Shown: piece by piece, positions 13,550-13,925 of the stretch
Layout of the letters: every line of letters starts with the position of its first letter
Numbering within the stretch: the first letter of the stretch is position 1
NCBI GenBank assembly: GCA_035605975.1
Contig: DATNGG010000175.1
Location: forward strand, 1 to 13,925
DNA: 13,925 nt
Direction: 5' to 3'
Origin: CAIKMD01 sp035605975
GTDB taxonomy: Bacteria; Pseudomonadota; Alphaproteobacteria; ATCC43930; CGMCC-115725
Made by a program: the position numbers and the translations under genes
The notes under the pieces: model-generated
Databases searched by the model: none
The model's input: only the letters and a program-made list of their open reading frames with translations
Told to the model about the DNA's origin: nothing

Positions 13550-13573
13550 CACCGGTCGAAGCGATTTCCGGTG
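13550..13573. repeat. Small inverted repeat in the rnd/metallopeptidase gap
   Basis: CACCGG (13550-13555) and CCGGTG (13568-13573) are perfect inverted arms around 12 bases, whose inner part TCGAAGCGA is itself partly palindromic. It lies in the 248-base divergent gap between rnd and the metallopeptidase gene, about 90 bases before the latter. It may be an operator or a hairpin; nothing else in the gap points to a role. Confidence 0.3.
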
Positions 13574-13661
13574 AACCTTATTCCCTCGTGTCGATGCAGG
13601 ACGTGCTGGCGGTGACTCGCGTGGGCACGTTCCTTTCGCGCCTTCGGGTCGGGAGCGGCTG

Positions 13662-13925
13662 ATGCGTTGGAGCGATTTTCGCCGTAGCGACAACATCGAG
13701 GATCGCCGCAGCCAAGGCGGCATGGGGGCCGGCGGCGGCTATCCGATCCGCGGCGGACATCTCGGCCTCGGCTCGATTATCGTGCTTTTGCTGATCAGCT
13801 GGGTCTTCGGCATCAACCCGCTCGCTCTCCTCGGCGGCGCGGAGATTTTGACCAACGGGGATCAATACGACCAAGCGCCTTATGCAGGCGCGCCCGGAGG
13901 CGGTCCGGCGACGACCGGCGCGCCG
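13662..13925 (+). CDS. Partial YpfJ/KPN_02809-type zinc metallopeptidase, N-terminus
   Basis: The first 88 codons are present and the gene runs off the right edge. The start MRWSDFRRSDNIEDRRSQGG, a glycine-rich stretch (19-38), one membrane segment at about 35-57 (LGSIIVLLLISWVFGINPLALL), and then a low-complexity Gly/Pro/Ala linker, match the N-terminus of the neutral zinc metallopeptidase family (YpfJ, KPN_02809). The catalytic HExxH part would lie beyond the window, so activity cannot be judged. The ATG at 13662 has GGGAG 6 bases upstream. The protein would be anchored in the inner membrane with the peptidase domain following the linker. It is divergent from rnd. Confidence 0.85.
   Translation, partial: MRWSDFRRSDNIEDRRSQGGMGAGGGYPIRGGHLGLGSIIVLLLISWVFGINPLALLGGAEILTNGDQYDQAPYAGAPGGGPATTGAP

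Noticed and set aside
13414..13661. Small gene in the 248-base gap before the metallopeptidase
   Set aside because: Open frames here are Arg/Pro/Ser-rich, lack ribosome binding sites and run into the rnd gene; apart from the inverted repeat I see nothing in this stretch.
1..13925. tRNA, rRNA, CRISPR array, insertion sequence, phage or toxin-antitoxin genes
   Set aside because: I saw no cloverleaf-like gap sequence, no regular spacer-repeat series, and no transposase, integrase or paired small genes; gaps are short and mostly explained by repeats or promoters.

Overview
The window is a high-GC stretch with short intergenic gaps and several GTG starts. It is most likely alphaproteobacterial: an HdaA-type DnaA inactivator sits next to polyphosphate kinase and exopolyphosphatase, with a DUF2066 protein, an AI-2E family permease and RNase D nearby, a neighbourhood familiar from that class. 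I cannot name the order or genus from sequence alone.

Layout. (1) 1-425, minus strand: the start of a small membrane protein gene that runs off the left edge; by hand count it is about 54% GC, clearly lower than the rest. (2) 569-3368, minus strand: a compact three-gene unit, transcribed as short-chain dehydrogenase-like protein, then UbiD-family (prenylated-FMN) decarboxylase, then GlcG/HbpS-like DUF336 protein. This looks like an accessory catabolic or modification module and is the least explained part of the window. (3) 3680-7122, plus strand: DUF2066 secreted protein, CDP-alcohol phosphatidyltransferase, AI-2E/PerM-type permease and hdaA. The first three are joined by ATGA stop/start overlaps and hdaA follows after 7 bases. 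(4) 7091-7609, minus strand: SixA-type histidine phosphatase, tail-to-tail with and overlapping hdaA. (5) 7711-12045, plus strand: ppk, ppx and a RibD/DHFR-like reductase, probably one operon. (6) 12238-13413, minus strand: rnd (RNase D), convergent with the ppk operon. (7) 13662-13925, plus strand: the beginning of a YpfJ/KPN_02809-type zinc metallopeptidase gene, cut by the window end.

How the parts may work together. The plus-strand block combines a lipid synthase, a DnaA inactivator and polyphosphate metabolism. All three have documented links to DnaA activity in E. coli, so the clustering may be more than chance, although the physical link is the only evidence here. The minus-strand UbiD unit would carry out a reversible non-oxidative (de)carboxylation. 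Its SDR partner keeps the nucleotide-binding fold but has lost the Ser-Tyr-Lys catalytic residues, and its UbiD has a small winged-helix-like tail. No UbiX flavin prenyltransferase gene is present in the window.

Intergenic DNA carries two copies of one large inverted composite repeat (3503-3638 and 12097-12233), a different palindromic repeat (479-563), and a perfect 14-base direct repeat with a 20-base period upstream of the SDR-UbiD unit. I found no rRNA, tRNA, CRISPR array, insertion sequence or prophage gene. Most of the window is conserved housekeeping DNA; the candidates for something less described are the UbiD/SDR/DUF336 unit and its upstream repeats.
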